From: Teichococcus coralli
GTDB lineage: Bacteria > Pseudomonadota > Alphaproteobacteria > Acetobacterales > Acetobacteraceae
DNA: 35,906 nt
Direction: 5' to 3'
Assembly: GCF_009829925.1 (NCBI RefSeq)
Contig: NZ_SNVJ01000029.1
Coordinates: 9,764-45,669, forward strand
A program made the position numbers and the translations under genes. Below, piece by piece: positions 15,197-24,089 of this stretch. The first letter of the stretch is position 1. Each line of letters begins with the position of its first letter. The notes beneath the pieces are model-generated. The model worked only from the letters and a program-made list of their open reading frames with translations. It was not told the origin of the DNA and did no database searches.

Positions 15197-16351
15197 TCAG
15201 CGGCGGACCAGGCCGGCCAACGCGGCCACGCCCAGCAGCAGCACCCCCACGCCGCCCAGCGCCACCGGCAGGCCCACCGCCTGCGCCACGAAGCCGATCA
15301 GCGCCGGGCCGCCGAGCAGGCCGGCATAGCCGAGCGTCGCCACCGCCGCGATGGCCGTCCCTGGTGCGCTGCCGGGCAGCCGCCCCGCGGCGCTGAACAG
15401 CAGCGGCACCGCATTCGCGAGCCCCAGCCCGATCAGCACGAAACCCAGCAGCGCCGCCCAGCTCCAGGGCAGCAGCGTGGCGCCCAGAAAGCCCGCCGCC
15501 GCCAGCAGGGCGCCGCCCGCGAGCACCGCCACGGGGCCGAAGCGCTGGTTCACCCGGTCCCCGAGCAGCCGGGCCGCCGCCATCGCCAGCGAAAAGGCCG
15601 CGAAGCCGACCCCCGCCAGCCGCAGCGGCTGCCCGCGCTCCTGCGTCAGGAAGATGCCGCTCCAGTCGATCATGCTGCCCTCCGCCATCAGCGCGACGAT
15701 GGCGAGCAGCCCCAGCCCGACCACCGGGCCGCGCGGCAGGGTGAAGGCGTGGCTTTCGCCGGGCCGGTCGGCGGCGCGCGGCAGCAGCGCGGTGAACTGC
15801 GCCGCCAGCAGCACCACCCCGCCCGCCGCGATGAGCAGCGCCGCCTGCACCGGCGGCAGGCCCAGCGCCAGCAGCCCGGTGGCCACGCCCGCCCCCAGCA
15901 GCCCGCCCAGGCTGAACAGGCCATGGATGGAGGACATGATCGGCCGCCGCCCGCGTGCCTCGACCGCGACGGCCTGCGCGTTCATGGAGACGTCCATCAG
16001 CCCGCCCGCGGCGCCGAACAGGAACAGCGCCAGCGCCAGCAGCGGCCCGGAGGGGGCCAGCGGCAGCACCGGCAGCATCGCCACGAAGCCGAGGCCGGCG
16101 GTGACCGAGACCGCCCGGCTGCCATGCCGCTCCACCAGCCCGCCGGCCAGGGGCATGGTCAGGATGCCGCCCGCGCCGAGGGCCAGCAGGATGAGGCCGA
16201 GCGTCGCCTCGGCGAGGCCGAGCCGCTCCCGCACCAGCGGGACCAGCGGCGCCCAGGCGGCGAAGATCGTTCCGCTGGCCAGGAACACCAGGCGGATGGC
16301 GCGCTGCGCGGCTCGGGGCTCGGCGGTGGTCAGAATCGCTTCCGGGTTCAT
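15197..16351 (-). CDS. MFS transporter
   Basis: A 384-residue major facilitator with about 12 hydrophobic helices. GGLVERHGSRAV between helices 2 and 3 matches the MFS loop motif (G-x-x-x-D/E-R-x-G-x-R/K), and GDRVNQRFGPVAV repeats it in the second half, as expected from the internal duplication. DVSMNAQAVAVE in helix 4-5 resembles the FucP/YbjJ-like subfamily of sugar or unknown-solute carriers. ATG 16351 is used, since the upstream extension is Arg-rich. Substrate and direction of transport cannot be assigned. It is divergent from the DUF599 gene across about 90 bases. Confidence 0.9.
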   Translation of the reverse strand: MNPEAILTTAEPRAAQRAIRLVFLASGTIFAAWAPLVPLVRERLGLAEATLGLILLALGAGGILTMPLAGGLVERHGSRAVSVTAGLGFVAMLPVLPLAPSGPLLALALFLFGAAGGLMDVSMNAQAVAVEARGRRPIMSSIHGLFSLGGLLGAGVATGLLALGLPPVQAALLIAAGGVVLLAAQFTALLPRAADRPGESHAFTLPRGPVVGLGLLAIVALMAEGSMIDWSGIFLTQERGQPLRLAGVGFAAFSLAMAAARLLGDRVNQRFGPVAVLAGGALLAAAGFLGATLLPWSWAALLGFVLIGLGLANAVPLLFSAAGRLPGSAPGTAIAAVATLGYAGLLGGPALIGFVAQAVGLPVALGGVGVLLLGVAALAGLVRR

Positions 16352-16440
16352 GCCGCCCCGCTTGAACGCCCGGCGAGCGCGACGCAAGCCGCGCCGCGTG
16401 AAGACTGCCGCGCGCGCCGGCTTGTGCTATGCCGCGCGGC

Positions 16441-17133
16441 ATGGACCTGCCGCTCGCCACGCTGGACTGGATCGCGCTTGCCGTCTTCGCCCTGTGCTGG
16501 GCGGGCTATGCCATGGTGGTGGACCGGGTGCCCTCCATCCGCGCCCGCAGCGTCATCGCCGCCATGGACGAGCACCGGCGCCGCTGGATGCGCGCGGCAC
16601 CAGGGCGGGAGAACCGCATCGCCGACATCAGCATCATCGGCAACCTGATGACCTCGACCTCCTTCCTGGCCAACACCAGCATCTTCATCCTGGGCGGGCT
16701 GGTGGCGATGCTGGGTGCGCCGGATCTCGGCCGCCGCATCTTCGGCGCGGTGCCCTTCGTGCAGGCGCCCGTGGACGACGCCGGCTGGGAGATCCGCATC
16801 TTCCTGCTGATCTTCATCTTCGTGCGCGCCTTCTTCGAGCTGACCTGGGCGCTGCGGCAGTTCAACTACTGCTCCATCTGTGTCGGCGCGCTGGGCAAGC
16901 CGCCCGAGGCGCTGGCGGACGCGGAGGTGGCGGCCGAGGTCGCCAACCGCGCCGCGCGCCACTTCAACACCGGCCTGCGCGCCTATTACTTCGGCCTTGC
17001 AGCCCTGGCCTGGATCCTGCACCCCCTGGCGCTGATCGTCAGTAGCCTGCTGGTGCTGCGGGAGCTGCATCGCCGTGAGTTCCGCTCGGTGGTGCGCGAC
17101 GCGCTGAACCAGGCTCCCGCCGGCTCCCCCTGA
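16441..17133 (+). CDS. DUF599 family membrane protein
   Basis: A 230-residue protein with about four membrane helices (residues about 8-26, 70-93, 118-140 and 180-203). The tract RIADISIIGNLMTSTSFLAN and the FELTWALRQFNYCSI segment are the DUF599 hallmarks. The family is widespread in Proteobacteria and plants with no proven function. ATG 16441 starts directly before the first helix; an ATG 12 bases earlier is possible but adds only MPRG. The NMT1-type binding protein follows 75 bases downstream and is probably a separate unit. Confidence 0.85.
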   Translation: MDLPLATLDWIALAVFALCWAGYAMVVDRVPSIRARSVIAAMDEHRRRWMRAAPGRENRIADISIIGNLMTSTSFLANTSIFILGGLVAMLGAPDLGRRIFGAVPFVQAPVDDAGWEIRIFLLIFIFVRAFFELTWALRQFNYCSICVGALGKPPEALADAEVAAEVANRAARHFNTGLRAYYFGLAALAWILHPLALIVSSLLVLRELHRREFRSVVRDALNQAPAGSP

Positions 17134-17152
17134 GCAGCGGCCCGCCATTTGC

Positions 17153-17181
17153 TTGACGGCTCCGGGTGAAGGGTCTTCAAC
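17153..17181 (+). promoter_or_regulatory. Candidate promoter of the NMT1-type binding protein gene
   Basis: TTGACG (17153-17158), 17-base spacing, TTCAAC (17176-17181). The -35 matches five of six consensus bases but the -10 only about three. The start codon is 27 bases downstream with AGGAG before it. Based on pattern only. Confidence 0.3.
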
Positions 17182-17208
17182 CCGCCTGATCCAGGAGTCC
17201 CAGCGACC

Positions 17209-18225
17209 ATGCATCGCCGCTCGCTTATCGCCGCCGCCGGCCTCGCCCTCCCCGCCCTCCGCGCCGCCCGTGCCCAGGGCGCGACGCCGCTGCGCTTCTC
17301 GCTGGACTGGGCGCTGCAGGGCAACCACGCCATGTTCACCATCGCCGCGGAGCGCGGCCTGTTCCGTGATGCCGGCCTGGCGCCACGCATCGACCGTGGC
17401 TTCGGCTCGGGCGACACGGTGGTGAAGGTCGCCTCGGGTGCTTATGACCTGGGCTATGCCGAGGTCTCGGCGGCGGTGAAGTTCAACGCGGAGAACCCGG
17501 AGCGGCGCGTCGTCTGCATCTATCCCGTGCTGGACCGCACGGCGGCCGCCGTCATCACCGTGAACGGCCGCGGCATCGCGGCGCTGAAGGACGTCGCCGG
17601 CAAGCGCCTCGGCGCGCCGGAGGGCGAGGCCTCGCGCGTGCTCTTCCCCACCTTCGCCCGCGCCGCCGGCATCGACACCGGCAGCATCCAGTGGACCAGC
17701 ATGGCCGCCAACCTGCGCGACACCATGCTCGCGCGCGGCCAGGTGGACGCGGTGACCGGCTTCCTGTTCACCACCCACTTCAACCTGCTGGCCGCCGGCG
17801 TGAAGGAGGATGACATCCTCGCCTGGCCCTATGCCGAGAACGGCCTGGACCTTTATGGCAGCGGCATCATCGCCCGCGCGGACTGGCTGGAGAAGAACCC
17901 GCAGGCGGCCAGCGGCTTCGTGCGCGGCTGCGTCGGCGGCCTGAAGCTGCTGCTGGCCGAGCCGGACGCGGCTATGGAATCGGTGAAGGCGCGCGAGCCG
18001 CTCTTCGACGTCGCGCTGGAGAAGCGCCGCTGGGCGATGACGCGTGACCGCTGCATCCTGACCCCCGCCGTGCGCGAGCACGGCACCGGCCATCTCGACA
18101 TGGCCCGCGCCGAGACGCTGGTGCGCGCCAATGCCGAGGCCTATGGCCTGAAGAACCCGCCAGGCGCGGAAAGCCTGTTCACCGACCGCTTCCTGCCGCC
18201 CGCCGCCGAACGGCGCCTCGCCTGA
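17209..18225 (+). CDS. NMT1/SsuA-like ABC substrate-binding protein
   Basis: A 338-residue secreted protein. The N-terminus MHRRSLIAAAGLALPALRAA has paired arginines before a hydrophobic stretch, ending at ARAQG, a likely Tat or Sec signal. The mature part resembles the NMT1/THI5-like, SsuA/TauA receptors: RFSLDWALQGNHAMFTIA, then ERGLFRDAGLAPRI and GSGDTVVKVASGAYDLGYAE, where family members contact pyrimidine, sulfonate or nitrate ligands. No permease or ATPase gene is adjacent. AGGAG precedes ATG 17209. Its stop codon overlaps the start of the next gene by one base. Ligand unknown; pyrimidine/HMP or taurine-like compounds are possible. Confidence 0.88.
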   Translation: MHRRSLIAAAGLALPALRAARAQGATPLRFSLDWALQGNHAMFTIAAERGLFRDAGLAPRIDRGFGSGDTVVKVASGAYDLGYAEVSAAVKFNAENPERRVVCIYPVLDRTAAAVITVNGRGIAALKDVAGKRLGAPEGEASRVLFPTFARAAGIDTGSIQWTSMAANLRDTMLARGQVDAVTGFLFTTHFNLLAAGVKEDDILAWPYAENGLDLYGSGIIARADWLEKNPQAASGFVRGCVGGLKLLLAEPDAAMESVKAREPLFDVALEKRRWAMTRDRCILTPAVREHGTGHLDMARAETLVRANAEAYGLKNPPGAESLFTDRFLPPAAERRLA

Positions 18226-18788
18226 TGCACCGGCGCGCCGGGAGGGCCGCCTGCCTCGCCTTCGCCCCGGCGCTGCTGCTGGGCGGCGGTGCGCTGGCCG
18301 AGGCGCTGCGGGACGCCGGCAGCGGCCTCTCCGTAACCCCGCCGCCCGGCTATGCGGCCGCCGCCGCCCCCCCGAGCGGCGCGCAGACCGCGCGCTTCAC
18401 CCTGCGCCAATCGCAGGACCAGGACACCGGCTGCACCATCGCCTATGTTCCGGCGCCGCAGAACGCGCTCTACACCCAGGAGCAGATCAACAGCCGCACC
18501 CGCCTGCCCGGCTGGCAGACCATCGAACGCACCCGGCTTGCCGCCGTCTACACGCTGCGGGAGCAGTCCCTCTTCGAGCAGGCCGGCGTCGCCGGCGTGG
18601 AGATCGTGGGCGACCTGCGGCCGGCGGCGAAGCTGCCGGAGCGGGCGCAGGCGCTTCGCTCCTTTTTCGCCACCATGGAGACGCCGCGCGGCCGCATCAC
18701 CTTGGTCTGCGTGGCCGAGAAGGAAAGGTTCGCGGCTCGCCGGCCGGGGTTCGAGGCGGTGTTGCGCGGCGTCATGCCCCCCGGCTGA
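18225..18788 (+). CDS. Secreted protein of unknown function
   Basis: A 187-residue protein with an N-terminal signal (MHRRAGRAACLAFAPALLLGGGALA). The mature domain is not a family I recognise; features are a GLSVTPPPGYAAA opening that resembles exported proteins with a PPxGY segment, two Cys residues (in DTGCTIAY and LVCVAEKE) that may form a disulfide, and an end RRPGFEAVLRGVMPP. Its start overlaps the binding-protein stop (TGATG), so the two are translationally coupled and probably act together in the periplasm. It is not an ABC subunit. No function is claimed. Confidence 0.7.
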   Translation: MHRRAGRAACLAFAPALLLGGGALAEALRDAGSGLSVTPPPGYAAAAAPPSGAQTARFTLRQSQDQDTGCTIAYVPAPQNALYTQEQINSRTRLPGWQTIERTRLAAVYTLREQSLFEQAGVAGVEIVGDLRPAAKLPERAQALRSFFATMETPRGRITLVCVAEKERFAARRPGFEAVLRGVMPPG

Positions 18789-18894
18789 CAGCGAGCCGGC
18801 CCGCCCCCCCACACGCGATAGCGATGGCTTGCCCGGCATCCGCCGGCCGCCCTGGCGGTTGCCTTCGCATCACTCGCATCGAGGGGACGCAGGC

Positions 18895-20028
18895 ATGATC
18901 CCGACCCGGCTGCATGGCGCGATCGACTACGCTGTTTCCGCGGCGCTGATCGGCCTTTCCGCCTCGCGCGCCTTCCCGGGGCCGGTGCGGCGGGTGCTGG
19001 CCACCGCCGGCGCCGGCCATGCGAGCTACTCGGTGCTGACGGATTACGAAGGCGGCTTCCATCCAGCCCTCACCATGCGTGAGCATCTGGCGCTCGACAC
19101 GGCCGGCGCCCTGGCGCTCTGCGGAGCCGGCCTGCTGATGCGCAGCCAGCCTGCCGGCGCGCGCGCGCTGCTGCTCGGCATCGGACTGGCGGAGCTGGCG
19201 GTGATCGCGACGAGCGGCGCAACCCCGGTCAGCGGACCAGGCCAGAATGCCAGCCCGGCGGCACGCCTGACGGGGCATGACGAAGCCATCTCCGCGCGGC
19301 AGGTCGGCTATCCGCCGCTCGACACGCCGAAGCCTGTGGCGGAGAACGTCTTCATCGTGGACAGCCTGCTGCCCGGCCCGCTCGGCGCCGTGCTGCCGGT
19401 GCGGATGACGGTGATCCGCCTGCCCGATGGCAGCCTTCTCGTGCACTCGCCCACGCGGTTCAGCGATCCGCTGAAACAGAAGCTGGAGGAGCTTGGCCCC
19501 ATCCTGCACCTGGTGGCGCCCAGCCTCGCGCACTGGCGGTTCCTGGAGGAATGGCAGCACGCCTGCCCGAGTGCCATCACCTGGGCCGCGCCCGGCCTGG
19601 GCGAACGCGCCGCCGTGCGGCGAAGCGGCGTGCGGCTGGACCATGAGCTGCGCGATGCGCCGCCCCTCACCTGGGGCGACGCCGTCAGGCCGGTGACGGT
19701 GGAGGGCGCCATGGGGTTCCATGAGGTCGCGCTGTTCCACACGCCGACGCGCACGCTGGTGCTCACCGATCTGGCGATGCGGCTGGAACCGCCCAAGGTC
19801 CCTGCATTGTTGCGCCCGCTGATCCGGATGTTCGGCACGATGGCGCCGGACTCCATGCCGCCGCCCTACCTGCGCGCGGTGGTGAAGCAGCGGCGGCGGC
19901 AGGCGGCGGACGCCGCCAGGCGGCTGCTGGACCTGCGGCCCGAGCGAGTCATCTTCGCGCATGGCCGCTGGTTCGACCAGGACGGCGCCGCCGAGCTAAG
20001 GCACTCCCTGCGCTGGCTGCTGGACTGA
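18895..20028 (+). CDS. Membrane domain fused to DUF4336 (metallo-hydrolase-like)
   Basis: A 377-residue protein. The first about 110 residues are hydrophobic with 3-4 likely helices and motifs IDYAVSAALIGLSAS, SVLTDYEGG and MREHLALDTAGALAL, resembling a small uncharacterised membrane domain. From about residue 145 (ENVFIVDSLLPGP...) to the end lies a DUF4336 domain, related to the metallo-beta-lactamase fold but without the HxHxDH zinc motif; remnants are APSLAHWRFLEEW, VLTDLAMRLEP and RVIFAHGRWF. The frame remains open upstream, but ATG 18895 after GAGGGG is the first that avoids the preceding gene's shadow. DUF4336 proteins are usually soluble alone, so the fusion is unusual. Function unknown. 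Confidence 0.8.
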   Translation: MIPTRLHGAIDYAVSAALIGLSASRAFPGPVRRVLATAGAGHASYSVLTDYEGGFHPALTMREHLALDTAGALALCGAGLLMRSQPAGARALLLGIGLAELAVIATSGATPVSGPGQNASPAARLTGHDEAISARQVGYPPLDTPKPVAENVFIVDSLLPGPLGAVLPVRMTVIRLPDGSLLVHSPTRFSDPLKQKLEELGPILHLVAPSLAHWRFLEEWQHACPSAITWAAPGLGERAAVRRSGVRLDHELRDAPPLTWGDAVRPVTVEGAMGFHEVALFHTPTRTLVLTDLAMRLEPPKVPALLRPLIRMFGTMAPDSMPPPYLRAVVKQRRRQAADAARRLLDLRPERVIFAHGRWFDQDGAAELRHSLRWLLD

Positions 20029-20035
20029 GCCGGCC

Positions 20036-21526
20036 TCAGGCGAGCGGTGCGCCCGGGTCGCCTGGCGCCGTCTCGTGCCCAAGTTCCACCAGCGCCACGA
20101 TGCGGCGCCCGGCGGCATCGGGGCGGCAGACGATGGCGCCCTGCTCCTCCATATAGGCCAGCAACCGCCGCGCCCGGCCGGGCGAGCGGGTGCCGTAGGC
20201 CTGGGCAATGGTCGCATCCGAGGGACACGGCAGGCGCTCCAGCGCGGCGCGGGCGAGCAGCAGGTAGACGCCCTGGGCGTCCTCCGGCAGGGCGGCGGCA
20301 CGCGCCTCGACCTCCTGCCAGGCATCGCCCTCCGCCGCCTCCGCGCTGACGCCCGCGCGCGCGACGGCCAGCATCCGGCGAAAGGCGGGGATCTCCGGCG
20401 GCTTGCCGGAAATCGCGTGGATCCGCAGCCGCACCAGGAAATCCTGGTACAGCACGCTGACGGAGCGGAAGGCGGCCTCCGGCTCGGCCAGGATCTGCCG
20501 CAGGATCTCTTCGAGGCGCCGCTTGCGGGCGGCGCGCTCCTCGGGCGTCGGCTCCGGCTCGGCGCGTGGCGCGGCAACGGCGGGACGGGCCTGGGCGAGC
20601 TGCGTCAGGATATCCGGCGGCGGCGGCGCGGCAGCGCGGCGCGGCGGCGGACGCATCGCGGGCTCCGGCTCCGCCGCCGCCGCCAGAACAAGCTCCTTCG
20701 CCTCCTCGGGCGCCGTTTGCGGCAACGGGATCAGCCCGGGATTGGTGCCGCGCGATTCGGTTTCCACGACGCCGATGCGGATCGGCAGCGGCCGCCGTGA
20801 AAGGGCCGGCCCGAGGGCGACGAAGGAGCCGCGCGGCAGGTCGCGGAACATCTCCGCCTGGCGCCGCTCCATGCCCAGCAGGTCGGCGGCGCGCGCCATG
20901 TCGATGTCGAGGAAGGTGCGGCCCATCAGGAAGTTGCTCGCCTCGGCGGCGACGTTCTTCGCCAGCTTGGCCAGGCGCTGGGTGGCGATGACGCCGGCCA
21001 GCCCGCGCTTCCTGCCGCGCGACATCAGGTTGGCCATGGCGCCGAGCGAGGCGCGGCGAGCCTCGTCCGACACCTCGCCGGCGGCGGCGGGGGCGAAGAG
21101 CTGCGCCTCGTCCACCACCACCAGCATGGGCGACCAGTGGTCGCGCTCGGCGTCGAACAGGCCGCCGAGAAAGGCGGCGGCGTGGCGCATCTGCCCGTCG
21201 GCGTCGAGGCCCTCGAGGTTCAGCACGACGGAGACGCGGTGCACCCGCACCCGGTCGGCCGCGCGCTGCAGCGCCGCCTCCGTGTGCTGGGCGGCGTCGA
21301 TGACGAGATGGCCGAAGCGTTCGGCGAGCGTGACGAAATCGCCCTCGGGGTCGATCACCGCCTGCTGCACCCAGGGCGCGGACTGCTCCATCAGCCGGCG
21401 CAGCAGGTGCGACTTGCCGGAGCCGGAGTTGCCCTGCACCAGCAGCCGCGTCGCCAGCAGCTCCTCCAGGTCCAGGGTTGCCGCCTGCCCGGCCGTCGTC
21501 TTCCCCATCTCGATGCCGACCGTCAT
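20036..21526 (-). CDS. HerA/FtsK-like DUF87 ATPase
   Basis: A 496-residue ATPase. Walker A is GNSGSGKS (residues 32-39) and Walker B LVVVDEAQ (135-142). The ATP-binding core resembles HerA/DUF87 helicase-type proteins, with NLMSRGRKRGLAGVIATQRL as the sensor-like segment where the arginine of HerA lies. Residues about 240-320 are Pro/Ala-rich linker. Residues about 433-481 (PSDATIAQAYGTRSPGRARRLL...) look like a winged helix for DNA binding. No NurA nuclease, SIR2 or other defence partner is adjacent. HerA family members translocate on DNA; role here may be DNA processing. ATG 21526 is used. It meets the DUF4336 gene end-to-end with 7 bases between. Confidence 0.82.
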   Translation of the reverse strand: MTVGIEMGKTTAGQAATLDLEELLATRLLVQGNSGSGKSHLLRRLMEQSAPWVQQAVIDPEGDFVTLAERFGHLVIDAAQHTEAALQRAADRVRVHRVSVVLNLEGLDADGQMRHAAAFLGGLFDAERDHWSPMLVVVDEAQLFAPAAAGEVSDEARRASLGAMANLMSRGRKRGLAGVIATQRLAKLAKNVAAEASNFLMGRTFLDIDMARAADLLGMERRQAEMFRDLPRGSFVALGPALSRRPLPIRIGVVETESRGTNPGLIPLPQTAPEEAKELVLAAAAEPEPAMRPPPRRAAAPPPPDILTQLAQARPAVAAPRAEPEPTPEERAARKRRLEEILRQILAEPEAAFRSVSVLYQDFLVRLRIHAISGKPPEIPAFRRMLAVARAGVSAEAAEGDAWQEVEARAAALPEDAQGVYLLLARAALERLPCPSDATIAQAYGTRSPGRARRLLAYMEEQGAIVCRPDAAGRRIVALVELGHETAPGDPGAPLA

Positions 21527-21626
21527 CCACCTCTCCGCCGCGTCCGGGCGGACCTAATAGCGGATCGCGGCGGAGTCGCCAGGGATGGCTGGCCTGCGGG
21601 GGAAGCGCGGGCCGGCCACGGGTAGT

Positions 21627-22859
21627 TCAGGCCTTCACCAGCGGGCAGCCCCCTTCGGCGAGCGGCCGGAACGCCTCCTCGGCCGGCACGGTGCCTTCCA
21701 GCCGGTAGTAGTCCCAGGGGCCGCGGCTCTCGGCCGGCGCCTTCACCTGGAACAGGTAGGAGGGATGCACCTTCCGGCCGTCGGCGCGCAGCGTTCCGGC
21801 GCCGAAGCAGTCGTCGTCGGCCGGCATGGCCTTCATGCGCGTGACGACGTCCAGCCCGCTGGCCTTGGCTGCCGGCAGCCCCATGTCCGCCACCGCCTTC
21901 AGGTAGTGCAGCACGCCCGAATAGGTGCCGGCATGCTCCTGGTTCGGCCAGTTGCCGGCCACCTTGGGCTTCACCCGCTCCAGGAAGGCGCGGGTGCGGT
22001 CGTTCAGGTCCCAGTAGAAGGCTTCCGAGAGCAGCAGGCCCTGCGCCGTCTCCAGTCCGAGCGCATGGATGTCGGTGACGAACATCGGCGTGCCCGCCAG
22101 CCGCACGCCACGCTGCGTGACGCCGAACTCGCGCGCCTGCTTGATGCAGTTGACCATGTCCGCGCCCGCCATCAGCAGGCCGACCACCTTGGCGCGGCTG
22201 GCCTGCGCCTGCACGAGGTAGGAGGCGAAGTCGGTCGTGCCCGGGAAAGGGAAGCGAACCGAGCCCGCGACCTTGCCGCCGCTGTCCTTGATGAAGCGGG
22301 TCAGATCGCGCTCCATCTGATGCCCGAAGGCGTAGTCGGCGACGATCAGGAACCAGCTGTCGCCGCCACCGCGCACGGTGGCCTTGCCGACGGTGTTGGC
22401 CAGCATCCAGGTGTCGGCCGTCCAGTGCACGGTGTTGGCGGAGCAGCGCTCGCCGGTCAGCGCCGCGGAAAGCGCGCCGGTGTTCACCTGGACCTTGTTC
22501 TTCTCCTGCACCAGCCCGGCGATCGCCAGGGCGATGGCGGAATTGTTGACCTCGCAGATCATGTCCACGCCGCTCTGGTCGATCCACTGCCGGGCCAGGG
22601 CGAGGGCCAGGTCCGGCTTGTTCTGGTGGTCGCCTTGCAGCACCTCGACCGCCATGCCACGGGCGGAAAGGTTCAGGTCCTCCACCGCCTGCTTCGCGCA
22701 GGCCAGCGCCGTGGGGCCCGAGGTGTCGCGGTAGGGGCCGGAGAAATCGGCCAGCACGCCGATGCGGAGCGGGGCGGAGGTCTGGGCGCGCACCTTTGGC
22801 AGCGGGGCCAGCAGCGCCGTTCCCCCGGCCAGGAGCTGGCGACGGTTGATCTGGAGCAT
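21627..22859 (-). CDS. Branched-chain amino-acid-type ABC substrate-binding protein
   Basis: A 410-residue secreted receptor of the periplasmic-binding-protein type I, LivJ/UrtA-like family. ATG 22859 gives the signal MLQINRRQLLAGGTALLAP, with twin arginines typical of Tat or Sec export; a longer in-frame upstream extension would hide it, so it is rejected. Mature motifs are LRIGVLADFSGPYRDTSGP, VDMICEVNNSAIALAIAGL and DSWFLIVADYAFGHQMERD. Related proteins bind branched-chain amino acids, amides or urea; the ligand here is unknown. No permease or ATPase gene is adjacent. It lies between the HerA-like and EamA genes on the same strand, but with gaps of 100-126 bases. Confidence 0.9.
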   Translation of the reverse strand: MLQINRRQLLAGGTALLAPLPKVRAQTSAPLRIGVLADFSGPYRDTSGPTALACAKQAVEDLNLSARGMAVEVLQGDHQNKPDLALALARQWIDQSGVDMICEVNNSAIALAIAGLVQEKNKVQVNTGALSAALTGERCSANTVHWTADTWMLANTVGKATVRGGGDSWFLIVADYAFGHQMERDLTRFIKDSGGKVAGSVRFPFPGTTDFASYLVQAQASRAKVVGLLMAGADMVNCIKQAREFGVTQRGVRLAGTPMFVTDIHALGLETAQGLLLSEAFYWDLNDRTRAFLERVKPKVAGNWPNQEHAGTYSGVLHYLKAVADMGLPAAKASGLDVVTRMKAMPADDDCFGAGTLRADGRKVHPSYLFQVKAPAESRGPWDYYRLEGTVPAEEAFRPLAEGGCPLVKA

Positions 22860-22985
22860 GTCTTGAACTGTTCCCTTCCGGGTGGCGCTTGGTGGCCACC
22901 GCGGGGTGGGATGATCGGCCGGGAGCGGGACCCGCCGCAAGCGGAAGTTTTCCGAAGCCGGAATGGCCTTCAGAAGCTGGAACAC

Positions 22986-23930
22986 CTAGCGGTGCAACGG
23001 CAGGCGCAGCGTGCCAAGGGCGACGCCGCCCAGCACCAGCGCCATGGCGACGGCATGGTAGGGGTGCAGGCTCTCGCCCAGAATCGCGGCGCCGAGCGCC
23101 AGGGCATAGGCCGGCACCAGGTACATGGACATGCTGGCCCGCGCCGCGCCGAGCATGCCCACCACCCGCGCGAAGGCCCCATAGGCCCCGATGCCGGCGA
23201 CGATGCCGAGGAACAGCATGCCCCAGAAGGCCTGGGCGCCGAGCGCGGGCACACCCATGCTGGCCCATTCCAGTGCCACCAGCGGCACCATTCCGAGCGC
23301 GCCACCCGTCGCCACCACCCAGATCAGCAGCATCGGCGGCAGCGGCACGGGATGATGACGCAGCAGCGCCGTGTAGCCGGCCCAGGCCAGGATGGCGCCA
23401 AACATCAGCGCGTCGCCCGAGTTCAGCTCAAGGCGCAGCAGCGCCGCCATGTCGCCACGGAAGGCGGCCACGGCGATGCCGCAGAACGCACAGCCGATCC
23501 CTGCCAGCATGGCGGGCCGCAGCCGCACGCCCCAGACGACCCGCTCGATGATCGCGACCAGCAGCGGCGACATGGCGGCGATCAAGGCGATGTTGCCGGC
23601 GCTGGTATACCGTGCCGCGCCGTATTGCGGGGCCACGCTCGCCACGCCGCCGAGCAGCGCCAGCAGCGCAAGCGCCCCCGCCGGGGCACGCCACAGCGCC
23701 CCCTGCCGCAGATGCGGCCAGACCAGCGGCAGGAGCAGCAGCGCGGCGACGGTCCAGCGGCCGAAAGCCAGGGTGACCGGCGGCACGGAGCCGCTGAGCC
23801 AACGAGCCCCCACCATGTTGCTGGCGAAAAGCAGCGGCGCCCCAAGGAAAAGCAGGATGACCAGCCAGCGCGGGCCGGAGGGAGTGCCTTGCGGGAGATG
23901 GGAATCGGCAACGAGCTTCGGCGGTGACAT
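22986..23930 (-). CDS. EamA family (drug/metabolite) transporter
   Basis: A 314-residue protein with about ten hydrophobic helices arranged as two EamA repeats; the first covers about residues 25-150 (LFASNMVGARWLSGSVPPVT, FGRWTVAALLLLP, NIALIAAMSPLLVAIIER), the second about 165-310 (GDALMFGAILAWAGYTALL, SMYLVPAYALALGAAILGE). It is an inner-membrane exporter or importer of an unidentified metabolite, such as an amino acid. The start at 23930 is an ATG in a region with no clear ribosome site, so a nearby start cannot be excluded. Confidence 0.9.
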   Translation of the reverse strand: MSPPKLVADSHLPQGTPSGPRWLVILLFLGAPLLFASNMVGARWLSGSVPPVTLAFGRWTVAALLLLPLVWPHLRQGALWRAPAGALALLALLGGVASVAPQYGAARYTSAGNIALIAAMSPLLVAIIERVVWGVRLRPAMLAGIGCAFCGIAVAAFRGDMAALLRLELNSGDALMFGAILAWAGYTALLRHHPVPLPPMLLIWVVATGGALGMVPLVALEWASMGVPALGAQAFWGMLFLGIVAGIGAYGAFARVVGMLGAARASMSMYLVPAYALALGAAILGESLHPYHAVAMALVLGGVALGTLRLPLHR

Positions 23931-24089
23931 CGCCCTTGGGCCTGGATCCTGTGTAGGTTCAGGCTAGGGCGATTGGGTCAGTCGTTCTTACCGAATTGAG
24001 GGTGGGATGCGAGGAAGGGCAGGGAAATCCTTCCGCGAGAATGCCAAGCTACGGATGAATCTTCCGCAGCCTGAGCGATCCCTCCCCGG

